From an uncultured Peptoniphilaceae bacterium (GTDB lineage: Bacteria; Bacillota; Clostridia; Tissierellales; Peptoniphilaceae), in the NCBI GenBank assembly GCA_943912255.1, contig CALTTP010000007.1, positions 59,121 to 123,120 of the forward strand: a DNA stretch of 64,000 nucleotides, in the 5' to 3' direction. Both the position numbers and the translations under genes were made by a program. The notes under the pieces were generated by a model. It saw only the letters and a list, made by a program, of their open reading frames with translations. It had not been told where the DNA came from and did no database searches. Below, in pieces: positions 1 through 7,874 of the stretch (position 1 is the first letter of the stretch; every line of letters starts with the position of its first letter).

Positions 1-1969
1 CAGCAAAGTCTGTTCCATCTACGATTATAGCTTGTCCAGCGTTCATAAAGTATTGATCAGCAACTGCCATTGAAGTCAATTGTCTGTTTTGTCCCTTAAG
101 TCTTTCAACTCTTGAAACGTGAACTTGTGATGCAACTAAATCAGAAACTGATCCAGTACCACCAACAATAGTTACTCTTTGAATATCATAATTAGAGTTT
201 TCAAATGCAGCCTTAACAGGTGCAGGTAAAACGTCCTTTTGAGTTAAAAGAACTGGTCTAGCGTATAGAGCTGAAGGAACTGAAGCAACTAATGCGTCAG
301 CAAAGTTCTCTCCAGAAGCTAGGAATACTTCACCATCATTTGTTTTTTCTTCTGGGTTATTCTTCTTATCGAAATATTGAAGTACTTTTACAGAAGTATC
401 ATATCTGTTAGCACCAGCAATTCTGTTGATTGAAAGTCCTAGAGCTTCTAGTTCACCTTGAACTGCAGGAGAGATTGTACTAAATCCACCTACGATAGTA
501 ACTTTTTTAGCTTTAACATCTTTTAGATATTGTTTAACAGCTGGGTCTAATTTTGCTTTACCATTTAATACTAACGGTTGATCAAATAGACCAACAAGTC
601 CGTTAGCAACTAATGCGTCTGCATAAACTTCTCCTGAAGCCATGATTACATCTCCGTCATAGTCTTCACCGAAAGCTGCCTTTGCAGCTTCTACAGAAGT
701 TTCATATCTGTTAGCACCTTTTACTCTATGAGTATATATTCCACCTTGTGGAAGTAATACAAAGTTTAGATACATAGTGTTTCCATCTACTTCTGCTGAA
801 CCTATTGAAGCATATTGAGGAACTCTGAATCCATCAGCTTTAGTAACTGCTATTCTATTGAATAAAAGAATATTTGTCCAGTAACTTTTTGCTTTATTAG
901 TATTGTCAAGTGAAGAATCAAGAACACTAACGATTTTTGAAATATCAGGATTCATAAATACTGCTTTACCTTCAGCATCAGTAGTTTTAGTTTCTAGAGC
1001 TTTTCCATAAGTTTCTGCTCCATGATATTGAGTAGTGTTTGGTTGAAGTTCTACAGTTGCACCTTTAATAGGTTTTAGTGCAGGCATATTGTTTATATCA
1101 ACGTCTCTTGTGTTACCTTCAACAGTTACAACTAATTTTGTTACTGTAGGAACTGGTTTTAAGTGAACTAATCTGTCAGAAGAGTTTGCATTAACGTCTG
1201 CAACTGCAACAAATTCACCGTTTAAAACAAATGCAACTACAGTTGTTCCATCAATGTCATATCCAGCTGCTGTAGCAATTGTAGCAACTTGACTTTCAGT
1301 TAAACCTTCTTCACCAAATTCGTCTGTTCCACCATCCCAAATAGGTGCAACATCTGTGTTAGCGATAAATGAACCATTCTTGTCTGCAACATACTTACCA
1401 TCTTTAACTTTTACAGGATATACCTTGTAAGTTTCATAAGGTTTTGTATTAGCATTTTCATCTAGAGTTACTACTGTAAAGAATGCAGCTTTATGTGGTT
1501 CAACATAAAGATCAAAGTGATAATCTTCTTTTAGATTAACAAATTTCTTGTCTGCATCAGTAGTTAATACATATTTCCATGCAGTTCCTGGAGCAACTAA
1601 TTCAGCGTCTCTAAAATCTGCATCGTTAGTATCAGGAGATAATCCCCCAACTACTATAAAATATTCTGCATTTGGAAGAATTTCACCTTTTTTAACTTCA
1701 AAGAATCCTCTACCATTTTCAGTAGTTGCTTCAGCTACCTTAGTGAAATCTCTACCATCTTTACCAGTTTTTGCAACGTAAAGAGTTGCATTTTGAGTTA
1801 CACCATCAAATTTACCATTTTTGCTTGCTGAAAAGTTAATCTTTACAGTTGTTTCTTTTTCTGGTTCCCCGATAGGACCTTCAGTTTCTTCAGCGAATGC
1901 TGAAACAACAGTCGTAAATACCATAACTAAAGCTAGCATTAAAGATAAAATCTTATTGCTTTTTTTCAT
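1..1969 (-). CDS. S-layer-like secreted cell-wall protein with CWB2 repeats, C-terminus outside window
   Basis: The reading frame enters from the left edge and begins at ATG 1967-1969, about 12 bases after an AGGAGGA ribosome site (1982-1988, minus strand). The first ~28 residues are a signal peptide (MKKSNKILSLMLALV..., ending near AFA-EE). Residues ~30-400 are a hydrophilic, probably beta-rich region in no family I recognise. From about residue 410 come cell-wall-binding repeats of the CWB2 type (Pfam PF04122), marked by GANRYETS near 700-720, GANRYDTS near 400-420, a third start near 95-130, and ASGExxADAL after the first two. CWB2 domains bind anionic wall polymers, so this is an exported, wall-attached surface protein. 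A long leader with its own promoter precedes it. Its C-terminal end and total length cannot be seen. Confidence 0.9.
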   Translation of the reverse strand, partial: MKKSNKILSLMLALVMVFTTVVSAFAEETEGPIGEPEKETTVKINFSASKNGKFDGVTQNATLYVAKTGKDGRDFTKVAEATTENGRGFFEVKKGEILPNAEYFIVVGGLSPDTNDADFRDAELVAPGTAWKYVLTTDADKKFVNLKEDYHFDLYVEPHKAAFFTVVTLDENANTKPYETYKVYPVKVKDGKYVADKNGSFIANTDVAPIWDGGTDEFGEEGLTESQVATIATAAGYDIDGTTVVAFVLNGEFVAVADVNANSSDRLVHLKPVPTVTKLVVTVEGNTRDVDINNMPALKPIKGATVELQPNTTQYHGAETYGKALETKTTDAEGKAVFMNPDISKIVSVLDSSLDNTNKAKSYWTNILLFNRIAVTKADGFRVPQYASIGSAEVDGNTMYLNFVLLPQGGIYTHRVKGANRYETSVEAAKAAFGEDYDGDVIMASGEVYADALVANGLVGLFDQPLVLNGKAKLDPAVKQYLKDVKAKKVTIVGGFSTISPAVQGELEALGLSINRIAGANRYDTSVKVLQYFDKKNNPEEKTNDGEVFLASGENFADALVASVPSALYARPVLLTQKDVLPAPVKAAFENSNYDIQRVTIVGGTGSVSDLVASQVHVSRVERLKGQNRQLTSMAVADQYFMNAGQAIIVDGTDFA

Positions 1970-1997
1970 GATATAAAATCATCCTCCTAAAATATTT

Positions 1998-2262
1998 TTG
2001 TCCTACTTCTATGAACCTTAAAGTTTGGACGGGTTATTTAACTTTTTTGCACCCATCGAGGGGCTCACAATGTTACAGTAGCACCTTCGATGTACTACGT
2101 AGTTTAAAAGCATTGTAACCTGTACTTACTTTTCAGTTTTAGAAGTGGAGTTTTTGCCAAAAGCTAGGCAAATATAATAATAGCAACTTTCGTCGCCTAT
2201 TACCCAAATTCATTAACCCTATAAGCTATTCAGTTGTACTTTTCCAAGCTAGAGTGTTTAAA
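1998..2262 (-). ncRNA. structured 5' leader RNA of the CWB2 surface gene (unidentified class)
   Basis: The promoter at 2266-2293 would give a leader of about 290 bases. Read on the minus strand it contains a GAAA-capped stem with one bulge (AATAG..CGAC and GTTG-CTATT, about 2170-2192), a perfect 6-bp stem TTTGCC/GGCAAA (2154-2173), and a long-range closing stem CCACTTCTA with TAGAAGTAGG (2138-2149 with 2001-2012). Inside the closing stem are CATCGA/TCGATG and GTTACA/TGTAAC pairings. This density of nested pairs suggests a conserved structured RNA. Its size and multi-stem plan recall large orphan RNAs such as the raiA motif, but I cannot confirm any class. Confidence 0.5.
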
Positions 2263-2265
2263 AAC

Positions 2266-2293
2266 ATTATATCAGAAATTTGTAAATTTTCAA
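2266..2293 (-). promoter_or_regulatory. promoter of the CWB2 surface gene
   Basis: On the minus strand a TTGAAA -35 box (2288-2293) and a perfect TATAAT -10 box (2266-2271) are separated by 16 bases. Transcription would start near 2259 and run through the structured leader to the ATG at 1969. Confidence 0.65.
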
Positions 2294-2692
2294 ATTTTAA
2301 TCTGTTTATTTTTTTAATTTATTGACTAATTAATATTAAATACGTTTTGTTCTAATGTTTTCAATAAAAGGATTGATTTATCTTTTCAACGTCCCTGTTT
2401 ATATTGTACCTTATTATTGTAAAATTCAAACAAAATAGTCTGTTTTCCTGTAATTTTCCCTAAAAAATTTTCAATATTGTAATAATTTAGGGCTTTTCGA
2501 CTATGAAAGCTCTAATTTACTAAAAAGTGATTTTATTTCACCCACCAGGTAAAAGATTATTATCATGGAAAAATTTTCCTTAATCTCTAGATTTAAAAAC
2601 CTTAAAAATCCTTTAGTAAATTATCTTGATACTATCTTACTATAAGCAAAAAATTTTTAAAAGAGTAATCTAACACTTTTTCAAGGCCAATT

Positions 2693-2745
2693 ATTACAAA
2701 ATTCTTACAATGTCTATTTTACACCAATTGTAACTATTTTGTAAC
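2693..2745. promoter_or_regulatory. paired TGTAAY operators, WalR-like
   Basis: TGTAAC-N5-TGTAAC lies on the plus strand at 2729-2745 and TGTAAG-N5-TGTAAT on the minus strand at 2693-2709. The spacing matches the published WalR (YycF) box TGTWAH-N5-TGTWAH. The plus-strand 17-mer is identical to the one at 9476-9492. It would sit at about -53 to -37 of the small RNA candidate. Confidence 0.45.
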
Positions 2746-2775
2746 TACTTTTCCCCTTTTCTGTGTTAGTATATA

Positions 2776-2878
2776 GACAGTAGATGATAGGTCTATTTTT
2801 TGTTCATCCTCCCAAATTATGAACCAACGGCCTATTGTTAATATAAAACCCGACTAACCATCGGGTTTTTATTTTTGT
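2776..2878 (+). ncRNA. candidate small RNA with a C-rich (anti-Shine-Dalgarno) loop
   Basis: No gene occupies this stretch, yet it holds two nested stems and an intrinsic terminator. The outer stem is ATAGGTC (2787-2793) with GGCCTAT (2829-2835). The inner stem is GTTCAT (2802-2807) with ATGAAC (2819-2824), closing an 11-base loop that carries CCTCCC. The terminator is at 2845-2876. A weak -10 (TATATA, 2770-2775) precedes it. C-rich loops of this type in Firmicutes small RNAs pair with ribosome binding sites. The transcript itself is inferred. Confidence 0.45.
2845..2876 (+). terminator. intrinsic terminator of the small RNA candidate
   Basis: AAAACCCGA and TCGGGTTTT form a 9-bp stem around a 7-base loop, followed by TATTTTTG on the plus strand. 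Confidence 0.7.
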
Positions 2879-2884
2879 CGAGAA

Positions 2885-3400
2885 TTGTATTTGTTTCGCC
2901 TTTCTGCCTAATGGCGGTGGTAGATCGAAATTTAACAAATTCCGTGAAACTTAATTTTAAGTGTAATATTTATTTCTATTCTACTTAGAAGGAGACAATA
3001 GGAACATACGTAGATAGAGGTGAGATGCGAGAAATTAGAAGAGGGATATAAGACATCGAATTACCAAAATTTACAAAATACACTTTAAAAACTAGAAAGA
3101 AATCGCACAGATTTCTTTCCACTTTCACAGCTAGGGCCTTTGGGATTGCAACTCCCAAAAGCGTTTAGGGGTGTATAAGGGGTGGGATTTAAAGGGAAGG
3201 GAAAAGGAACCATCAAATAGGTTCCAAATTCCCTTCCCTTTACTATTAGAAAAGAAAAAAATTCAATTAATATAATTTTGCTGAATTTATAAAATTCAGA
3301 ATCACCCTGCCGTTAGGCAGAAAGGTTAAAGGAAAGTCATAAATTTTCCTTGCCCCTTGCCGTTAGGCAAAAAGATCAAAGGAAACCATCAGTTTCCTTA
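2885..3400 (-). repeat. composite palindromic intergenic repeat, copy 1 (partly decayed)
   Basis: This gap of about 500 bases has no gene. It shares blocks with the gaps at 11.7, 17.2, 20.2, 29.9, 39.3, 50.6 and 52.5 kb: the GACATCGAATTACCAA block near 3055, the TAGAAAGAAATC block near 3095, a 19-bp two-part hairpin AAAGGGAAGGGAA/TTCCCTTCCCTTT with GGAACC/GGTTCC (3191-3241), and GCCGTTAGGC segments near 3310 and 3360. A degenerate relative of the GTCCCCTCC palindrome lies near 2990. Orientation matches the copy at 50.6 kb. Confidence 0.8.
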
Positions 3401-3402
3401 AC

Positions 3403-3996
3403 CTACTCCTTTAACCCTATATCTGTTTCTACGTTATAGTAGATATCCCACACATGATCTTGTTTTGATGCAAATAGTCCATGGAAGATGTATTTTCCAT
3501 CTTCGTCTTGGTAAAGTGACCAAGACAGGAAATGTAAATCCTCTTCTCCAGGATACTTTTTTTCGAAGTCTACTATGGCTCTATCGAAAATCTTGTCCAT
3601 ATCTTTTAGTATGGCTTCTGTTAGGGGTTCTTTGTTTCCTGAAAGGCGCAAGAATTTTTGGTCTGTTATGCGGCCATTTTTCGCTGTTGCTACGGATCCT
3701 TGTTCTGATCTATGTTCTAGCTCGTGGATGTGAATATTATCTTTATATCGATAGTTTATTAGGTCTAGGGGCAGGGTGTAGTCCTGGGTGAAGCTCTTAA
3801 CCACTTCTTGGTTGTATTTCTTCATTTTATCTAAGGTTGGGTTTCCTATTTTTTCACGGGATTCTCCAACTTCTTCTGTTGATGTGGGCTCTGTTATTTC
3901 ATCTACTGGTCTATTGGTTGAATTTTTTTCTAAATCCACATCGCCACATCCTACTACTAAGAATAAAGATAATAAAATTATAAGTACTTTTTTCAT
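3403..3996 (-). CDS. lipoprotein of unknown function
   Basis: The 197-residue product starts with a lipoprotein signal peptide: MKKVLIILLSLFLVVGC with lipobox LVVG-C at residues 14-17 and an Asp-rich stretch after it. The mature part is hydrophilic, with a Thr/Glu-rich linker (residues ~30-55) and a mixed alpha/beta domain rich in Asp, Glu and Tyr. I recognise no family. It is followed downstream by repeat DNA and preceded by a second lipoprotein gene in the same direction, 136 bases away; a long hairpin (4034-4082) lies between them, so they are probably separate units. It should be anchored to the outer face of the membrane. Confidence 0.75.
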   Translation of the reverse strand: MKKVLIILLSLFLVVGCGDVDLEKNSTNRPVDEITEPTSTEEVGESREKIGNPTLDKMKKYNQEVVKSFTQDYTLPLDLINYRYKDNIHIHELEHRSEQGSVATAKNGRITDQKFLRLSGNKEPLTEAILKDMDKIFDRAIVDFEKKYPGEEDLHFLSWSLYQDEDGKYIFHGLFASKQDHVWDIYYNVETDIGLKE

Positions 3997-4033
3997 AATT
4001 CCACTCCTGCTAAGCCTTTTAGTATGTAATGGT

Positions 4034-4082
4034 AATCAAGCACTCACTACCACTCATTATGGAGTGTTGGATGAGTGCTTGA
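4034..4082. repeat. GCACTCA-family palindrome between lipoprotein genes
   Basis: AATCAAGCACTCA and TGAGTGCTTGATT are 13-bp inverted arms around about 25 bases which contain a second, weaker GAGTG/CACTC pair. It may end the transcript of the lipoprotein gene at 4133-4768. The same arms recur near 7.6, 12.7, 17.5, 33.5, 35.85 and 46.98 kb. Confidence 0.65.
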
Positions 4083-4132
4083 TTGGTAATTTAAAAGAAA
4101 GGCGAAATCTCTTTCGCCTAACTCATGTCTGA

Positions 4133-4768
4133 TTAAAATTCTTTTTCTACGTCGAATTTATATTCTTTAGTTTTACTACCGGAGAGCACTTTTGAATCAA
4201 ACTCTAGCTTTCCATCATCATATTCTAAATCCCATTCTTTGGCAAGCATATTTTGAGCATTAAATTCAGTTGCAAAGTCGTCTAAGGCCTTATTTATCAT
4301 TTGGTCAATTTTGTCCAAATACTGTTGGTCTATAGGGTTTGCACTGTCATCTTCGTTCTCTGTTTTAACGTTTGTCTCGCCATTTACAGCGTTTAGTTCC
4401 AATGAATGTTCATCGTTACCTTCTCTTCCTACGACTTCGTATTGGTATCTGTCTTCGTTATCGTAGGATATCTTAGTAATTTCCCCTTGAGGAAATTGTT
4501 CATTAAACATGGATATAGCGTCATTTACACCATATTGTTCTTCATGTTGCTTTGCTGCATCGTTGGGTTGTTCTGATGTTTCAGCTGTTGTTTCTGCTGT
4601 GTTGGTTTCTTCGGTTTCCTTTTCATCTGTTGGCATTGTCTCGGAAGGTCCAAGAGTTTCCGTTGGATGAGTAGGTTGAACCTCGTTTTCTCCCGGCTTA
4701 TTTCCTTGATCACATCCAACTAATAGTAGCGACCCAATCATTAAAGTTCCTAATAATAATTTTTTCAT
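4133..4768 (-). CDS. acidic lipoprotein of unknown function
   Basis: The 211-residue product has a lipoprotein signal (MKKLLLGTLMIGSLLLVGC, Cys19). Residues ~20-75 are a Thr/Glu/Pro-rich, low-complexity linker; the rest is a soluble acidic domain containing two YDNEDRYQYEVVG / EYDDGKLEFDSKV-like beta segments, suggestive of tandem PepSY-like folds, though I cannot assign them. The small gene at 4827-4988 encodes nearly the same signal peptide and acidic linker but lacks the folded domain, so the two look like a duplication. A strong GGAGGCG ribosome site precedes the ATG. Confidence 0.75.
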   Translation of the reverse strand: MKKLLLGTLMIGSLLLVGCDQGNKPGENEVQPTHPTETLGPSETMPTDEKETEETNTAETTAETSEQPNDAAKQHEEQYGVNDAISMFNEQFPQGEITKISYDNEDRYQYEVVGREGNDEHSLELNAVNGETNVKTENEDDSANPIDQQYLDKIDQMINKALDDFATEFNAQNMLAKEWDLEYDDGKLEFDSKVLSGSKTKEYKFDVEKEF

Positions 4769-4826
4769 TTTATCGCCTCCTTAATTGGATTATAGTACGA
4801 TTTATTTTTGAGTATTTTATGATAAA

Positions 4827-4988
4827 TTAGTTAGAAGCTTCAGTTTCTTCAGTTGCTTCAGTGTCAACAGTTTCTTCAGTTGTTGTTGTAGAATCATTTC
4901 CTTCTGTTTCAGCTGGTTTATCAGCATTGTCACAACCTACTAAAAGTATTGAACCGATTAATAAAGCACTTAATAATAATTTTTTCAT
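4827..4988 (-). CDS. 53-residue lipoprotein, truncated paralogue of its neighbour
   Basis: ATG at 4986-4988 follows a GGAGG site with seven bases between; TAA is at 4827-4829. The product MKKLLLSALLIGSILLVGC... has a lipobox LLVG-C at Cys19 and then only an acidic Thr/Glu tail of 34 residues. Residues 1-20 are nearly identical to the start of the lipoprotein at 4133-4768 and the tail resembles its linker. It either encodes a small lipidated peptide or is a paralogue that lost its folded domain. Both readings fit; an intact ribosome site and signal peptide favour expression. Confidence 0.7.
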   Translation of the reverse strand: MKKLLLSALLIGSILLVGCDNADKPAETEGNDSTTTTEETVDTEATEETEASN

Positions 4989-5031
4989 TTCTTTACCTCC
5001 ATAATTTTAAAGTTTAAATTATCTTTGTGGA

Positions 5032-5277
5032 CTAGTCCACTAGATTTTCTTTTAGATAGTCAATGATATCGCTTGATTCATACATAGGCTTACCATCGAT
5101 AAATAGACATGGAACTTGGTTTTTACCGCCTTCTTCCACTAATCTATTCTTGTTGGCTTCGTCTTTTACAATATCTTTGATCTCAATCTTATCCTTTAGG
5201 TTATACTTGTCAATAAATCTCATTACCTTTTGGCAATAAGGACAAGATTCCTTCATGAACAGTTCTAACTTATCCAT
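5032..5277 (-). CDS. glutaredoxin-like protein
   Basis: The 81-residue protein is a single thioredoxin-fold domain. Its active-site motif C-P-Y-C sits near residue 12, and the cis-proline region reads QVPCLFIDGKPMYES, followed by the C-terminal helix with SSDIIDYL. This is a typical glutaredoxin for thiol-disulfide exchange in the cytoplasm. I chose ATG 5275-5277 because AGGAGG lies nine bases upstream; the in-frame TTG at 5286 directly abuts that site and would have no spacing. The extra cysteine just after the cis-proline is not usual but occurs in bacterial glutaredoxins. Confidence 0.85.
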   Translation of the reverse strand: MDKLELFMKESCPYCQKVMRFIDKYNLKDKIEIKDIVKDEANKNRLVEEGGKNQVPCLFIDGKPMYESSDIIDYLKENLVD

Positions 5278-5627
5278 AAACGCCAACCTCCTCTCTAAAA
5301 TTGATTCTTTTATAATATACCCTCATCATTTTCCTCTAAACAGATGAAATAGTAATTTAATTAAAAATTAAGCAAATTTTTCAAAATTGTAACTTTTAAG
5401 ACATTAGTAATTACAGATATTGAAATTTAAACGAATAAATGGAAAAGTTTGTCAATCAATCTTGGTATTTTCTTGAATAAAAGGGTTAAATCTTATTATT
5501 TTTTGAAAATCCAGAGTTTTATACTCTTCTATGCCCCCTACTATCTATTATTCTTTATAAATATGTACAATTTTCCTAAAGTTTCATAGAATAGAGTTAA
5601 GAAGTATTAATAAATTAGGAGTGACAA
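5278..5627. other. 350-base gap upstream of murE
   Basis: This AT-rich stretch lies between the divergent glutaredoxin and murE genes and must carry both promoters. I see no hairpin, repeat or clear -35/-10 pair that I would defend. Confidence 0.4.
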
Positions 5628-7094
5628 ATGAAGATAGATAAATTATTAAAGGAGATATCCTATAGGGAACTGGACGGTTCTAAGAATAGAAGTTTCAACC
5701 ATATTACTTTAGACTCTAGGTTGGCTAGAGAGGAAAGTCTTTTTGTGGCTATTAAGGGGTTTAAAACCGATGGACATAATTATATTCAAAATGCTATTGA
5801 CCAGGGTTGTAAGGTTATTGTCCACAGTGAGGATGTAGAAAAAGTTTCTGGTGTCTCCTATATAAAGGTACAGGACTCTAGAAGGGCTTTGGCGGAGATT
5901 TCAAAGGCTTTTTATGAAAATCCTTCAAGTAACATGACAATTGTGGGAATCACTGGTACAAATGGTAAAACTACCTCTACTTTTATGTTGGAAAGTATTC
6001 TAAATAGTGGAAATATCAAGACGGCTTCCATTGGTTCTTTAGGTTTAAAGAGACAAGACGGTGTAATAAATTTTGGAAAGACCACTCCAGAGGCAAATAT
6101 TTTACAGGAGACTTTTTCTAAACTTTGTGATGAGGACTATAAGGCTGTGGTAATGGAAGTTTCTTCCCACGCTTTGGAGCTTAAAAGGGTGGAAGGAGTG
6201 GACTTTGATTATGGTGCTTTTACCAATCTTACCTATGAGCATTTAGAGTTACATGGAAATATGGAAAATTACTACAATACGAAGAAAAAGTTATTTCATA
6301 TGACTAAAAAGGAGAACTTTATCAATATTGACGATGAATATGGTTTAAGACTTTATAGGGAGTTAAAAGAAAGCTATGTACCTGCTATATCCTTTGGAAT
6401 GAGCCCAGAATGTGACATTGTTGGTGAAATTAAAGAGATGGACATCAATAAGTCCTCCTTTATATATAGAGAAGGGGAAAAGGAAATTCAACTGACTTTG
6501 CCTATGGCTGGAAAGTACAATATCTACAACGCTATTTGCGCTGTGGCCATAGCCATAAGAATGGGCGTTCCTATTGGAGATATTAAAAAGGGTTTAGAGG
6601 ACTTTAAAAGTCCAGAAGGTCGTTATGAAGTTGTGGAAAATGAAAAGAACTTAAATTTGATAATCGACTTTGCCCATACTAGTGATGGAATGAAGAGTAT
6701 AATCAAATCGGTAAAAGAAAACTTCAACAAAAACTGTATAGTTGTATTTGGAGTAAGTGGCGCCAGAACCCCAGAAACCCAAGAAGAGATTGGAAGAGTA
6801 GTTGGAGAAAACGCAGACTACTCCATTGTCACCATGGATGATGAAGTAGAAATGCCAGTAGAACAAGTCTCTAAAAATATAATTCGTGGTATGAAAGAAG
6901 TAAAGGGGAAATATGAGTATATTCAAGATAGACCAAAGGCTATTCAAAAGGCCGTAGAAATGGCGACAGAAGACGATGTAATACTTTTCTTAGGCAAGGG
7001 AAATGAAAAATTTATCAAGAGATTAGAAGGAAAAAAAGACAACTACGATGAGAGAAAAGAAGTTCTAAATGCTTTAAAGAAATTGAGAGACTAG
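5628..7094 (+). CDS. murE: UDP-MurNAc-dipeptide:amino acid ligase (MurE)
   Basis: The 488-residue protein has the three Mur ligase domains: an N-terminal UDP-binding domain, the central ATPase with the P-loop GITGTNGKTTS (~residues 107-117) and EVSSHALELKRV, and a C-terminal domain with GRYEVVE. MurE adds the third residue of the peptidoglycan stem peptide in the cytoplasm. The DNPR signature of enzymes that add meso-diaminopimelate is absent; residues 404-410 read DDEVEMP. The third residue is therefore probably not meso-DAP (lysine, ornithine or another diamino acid is my inference). It begins at ATG 5628 after TTAGGAGTGACAA. The gene stands alone rather than in a dcw cluster. Confidence 0.9.
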   Translation: MKIDKLLKEISYRELDGSKNRSFNHITLDSRLAREESLFVAIKGFKTDGHNYIQNAIDQGCKVIVHSEDVEKVSGVSYIKVQDSRRALAEISKAFYENPSSNMTIVGITGTNGKTTSTFMLESILNSGNIKTASIGSLGLKRQDGVINFGKTTPEANILQETFSKLCDEDYKAVVMEVSSHALELKRVEGVDFDYGAFTNLTYEHLELHGNMENYYNTKKKLFHMTKKENFINIDDEYGLRLYRELKESYVPAISFGMSPECDIVGEIKEMDINKSSFIYREGEKEIQLTLPMAGKYNIYNAICAVAIAIRMGVPIGDIKKGLEDFKSPEGRYEVVENEKNLNLIIDFAHTSDGMKSIIKSVKENFNKNCIVVFGVSGARTPETQEEIGRVVGENADYSIVTMDDEVEMPVEQVSKNIIRGMKEVKGKYEYIQDRPKAIQKAVEMATEDDVILFLGKGNEKFIKRLEGKKDNYDERKEVLNALKKLRD

Positions 7095-7130
7095 CCTTTT
7101 AAAACTAATTAAAATTTATAGAACAAAAAA

Positions 7131-7172
7131 TAAGGGAAGTTTATTAACTAATATCGTTAACAACTTCCCTTA
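7131..7172 (-). terminator. hairpin downstream of murE
   Basis: TAAGGGAAGTT (7131-7141) and AACTTCCCTTA (7162-7172) form an 11-bp stem. The T-run (TATTTTTTG) follows it only on the minus strand, although its place suits the end of murE; it may act in both directions. Confidence 0.55.
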
Positions 7173-7633
7173 ACTATGGCTATACCAACATTCACTTTTA
7201 GGTTCTATCACTCTTATCAAATCCTTCCTATTCTATATTTTTAAAATTGTCTTAAACCCTCTGTTATCTGTAATAACTCTAGGATTATATATTAAAAACC
7301 GACTATCTACTTATCTTTTCCAGAATACACCTTCTGATATAAAGCTTAACATCTCAAGCTGAATAAATAGGATATATTCCTTTTTAAATTTTAGTTGGGT
7401 AACCATGAAATGTGATTATCGGTTTGTATTATATAGATACCCGAAATAAAAAAACTAAACATAAAAGAGGGATTTTAAGTGAAAGTAGAGAGGAGGTGTT
7501 ACGAAATTTTAATAAATTTCGATAAAATTTTGCTCGGAACCGAGAACACAATTAATAATAAGTGATCTCGCACTCAGTTATTGAGAGGTGATCAAGCACT
7601 CAAACATGAGTGCTCGATTGCTGGCGCAAGAGA
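7173..7633. other. non-coding gap with short hairpins
   Basis: I find no gene. Small inverted repeats include CGAAATTT/AAATTTCG and CTCGG/CCGAG near 7505-7545, and a GATCAAGCACTCA/TGAGTGCTCGATT hairpin near 7590-7618 that belongs to the GCACTCA family. Confidence 0.5.
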
Positions 7634-7732
7634 TGATCCCACACTCAGTTTTTAATAATAAAAATAATTTTCTCCATCGACTCTAATATTACTGAAAAAC
7701 ATAAAAATTCTGTGGTGTTGAGTGCCCGACTA
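7634..7732. repeat. GCACTCA-family element
   Basis: About 100 bases bounded by GATCCCACACTCAG and its approximate inverse TTGAGTGCCCGACT. The inside shares TAATATTACTGAAAAA with the element at 52330-52422. Ends and length suggest a small non-autonomous element or structured repeat. Confidence 0.5.
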
Positions 7733-7769
7733 CGAAGTCTTGAAGGAAAGCACTCAGCTTTCCTACATT

Positions 7770-7841
7770 TTTTTAAGCAGGTGTTCAGGGACGGCCAGTC
7801 CTGAATTTATGGAGGGGCAAAGGGTTGGGATTTAAAGGGAA
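7770..7841 (+). repeat. fragment of the composite palindromic repeat
   Basis: Contains GGAGGGGCAAAGGGTTGGG and TTTAAAGGGAAG, as in the copies at 11.8 and 39.3 kb, but without the second hairpin arm. Confidence 0.6.
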
Positions 7842-7867
7842 GAAAAAAGCGCTCATCGTTGAGCGCT
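7842..7867 (-). terminator. terminator of the CWB2-3D gene
   Basis: AGCGCTC and GAGCGCT pair around a 6-base loop and are followed by TTTTTTC on the minus strand, just past the stop codon at 7875. Confidence 0.85.
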
Positions 7868-7874
7868 CTACAAA

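Noticed and set aside
2000..2262. Cobalamin or c-di-GMP riboswitch upstream of the CWB2 gene
   Set aside because: A CTACTGTAA stretch recalls cobalamin switches, and a GAAA-capped stem recalls GEMM, but the B12 box and the GEMM core are missing. Left as an unidentified structured leader.
3465..4132. Two plus-strand open frames over the lipoprotein region
   Set aside because: They are antisense to a lipoprotein gene with a proper signal peptide and have no ribosome site.
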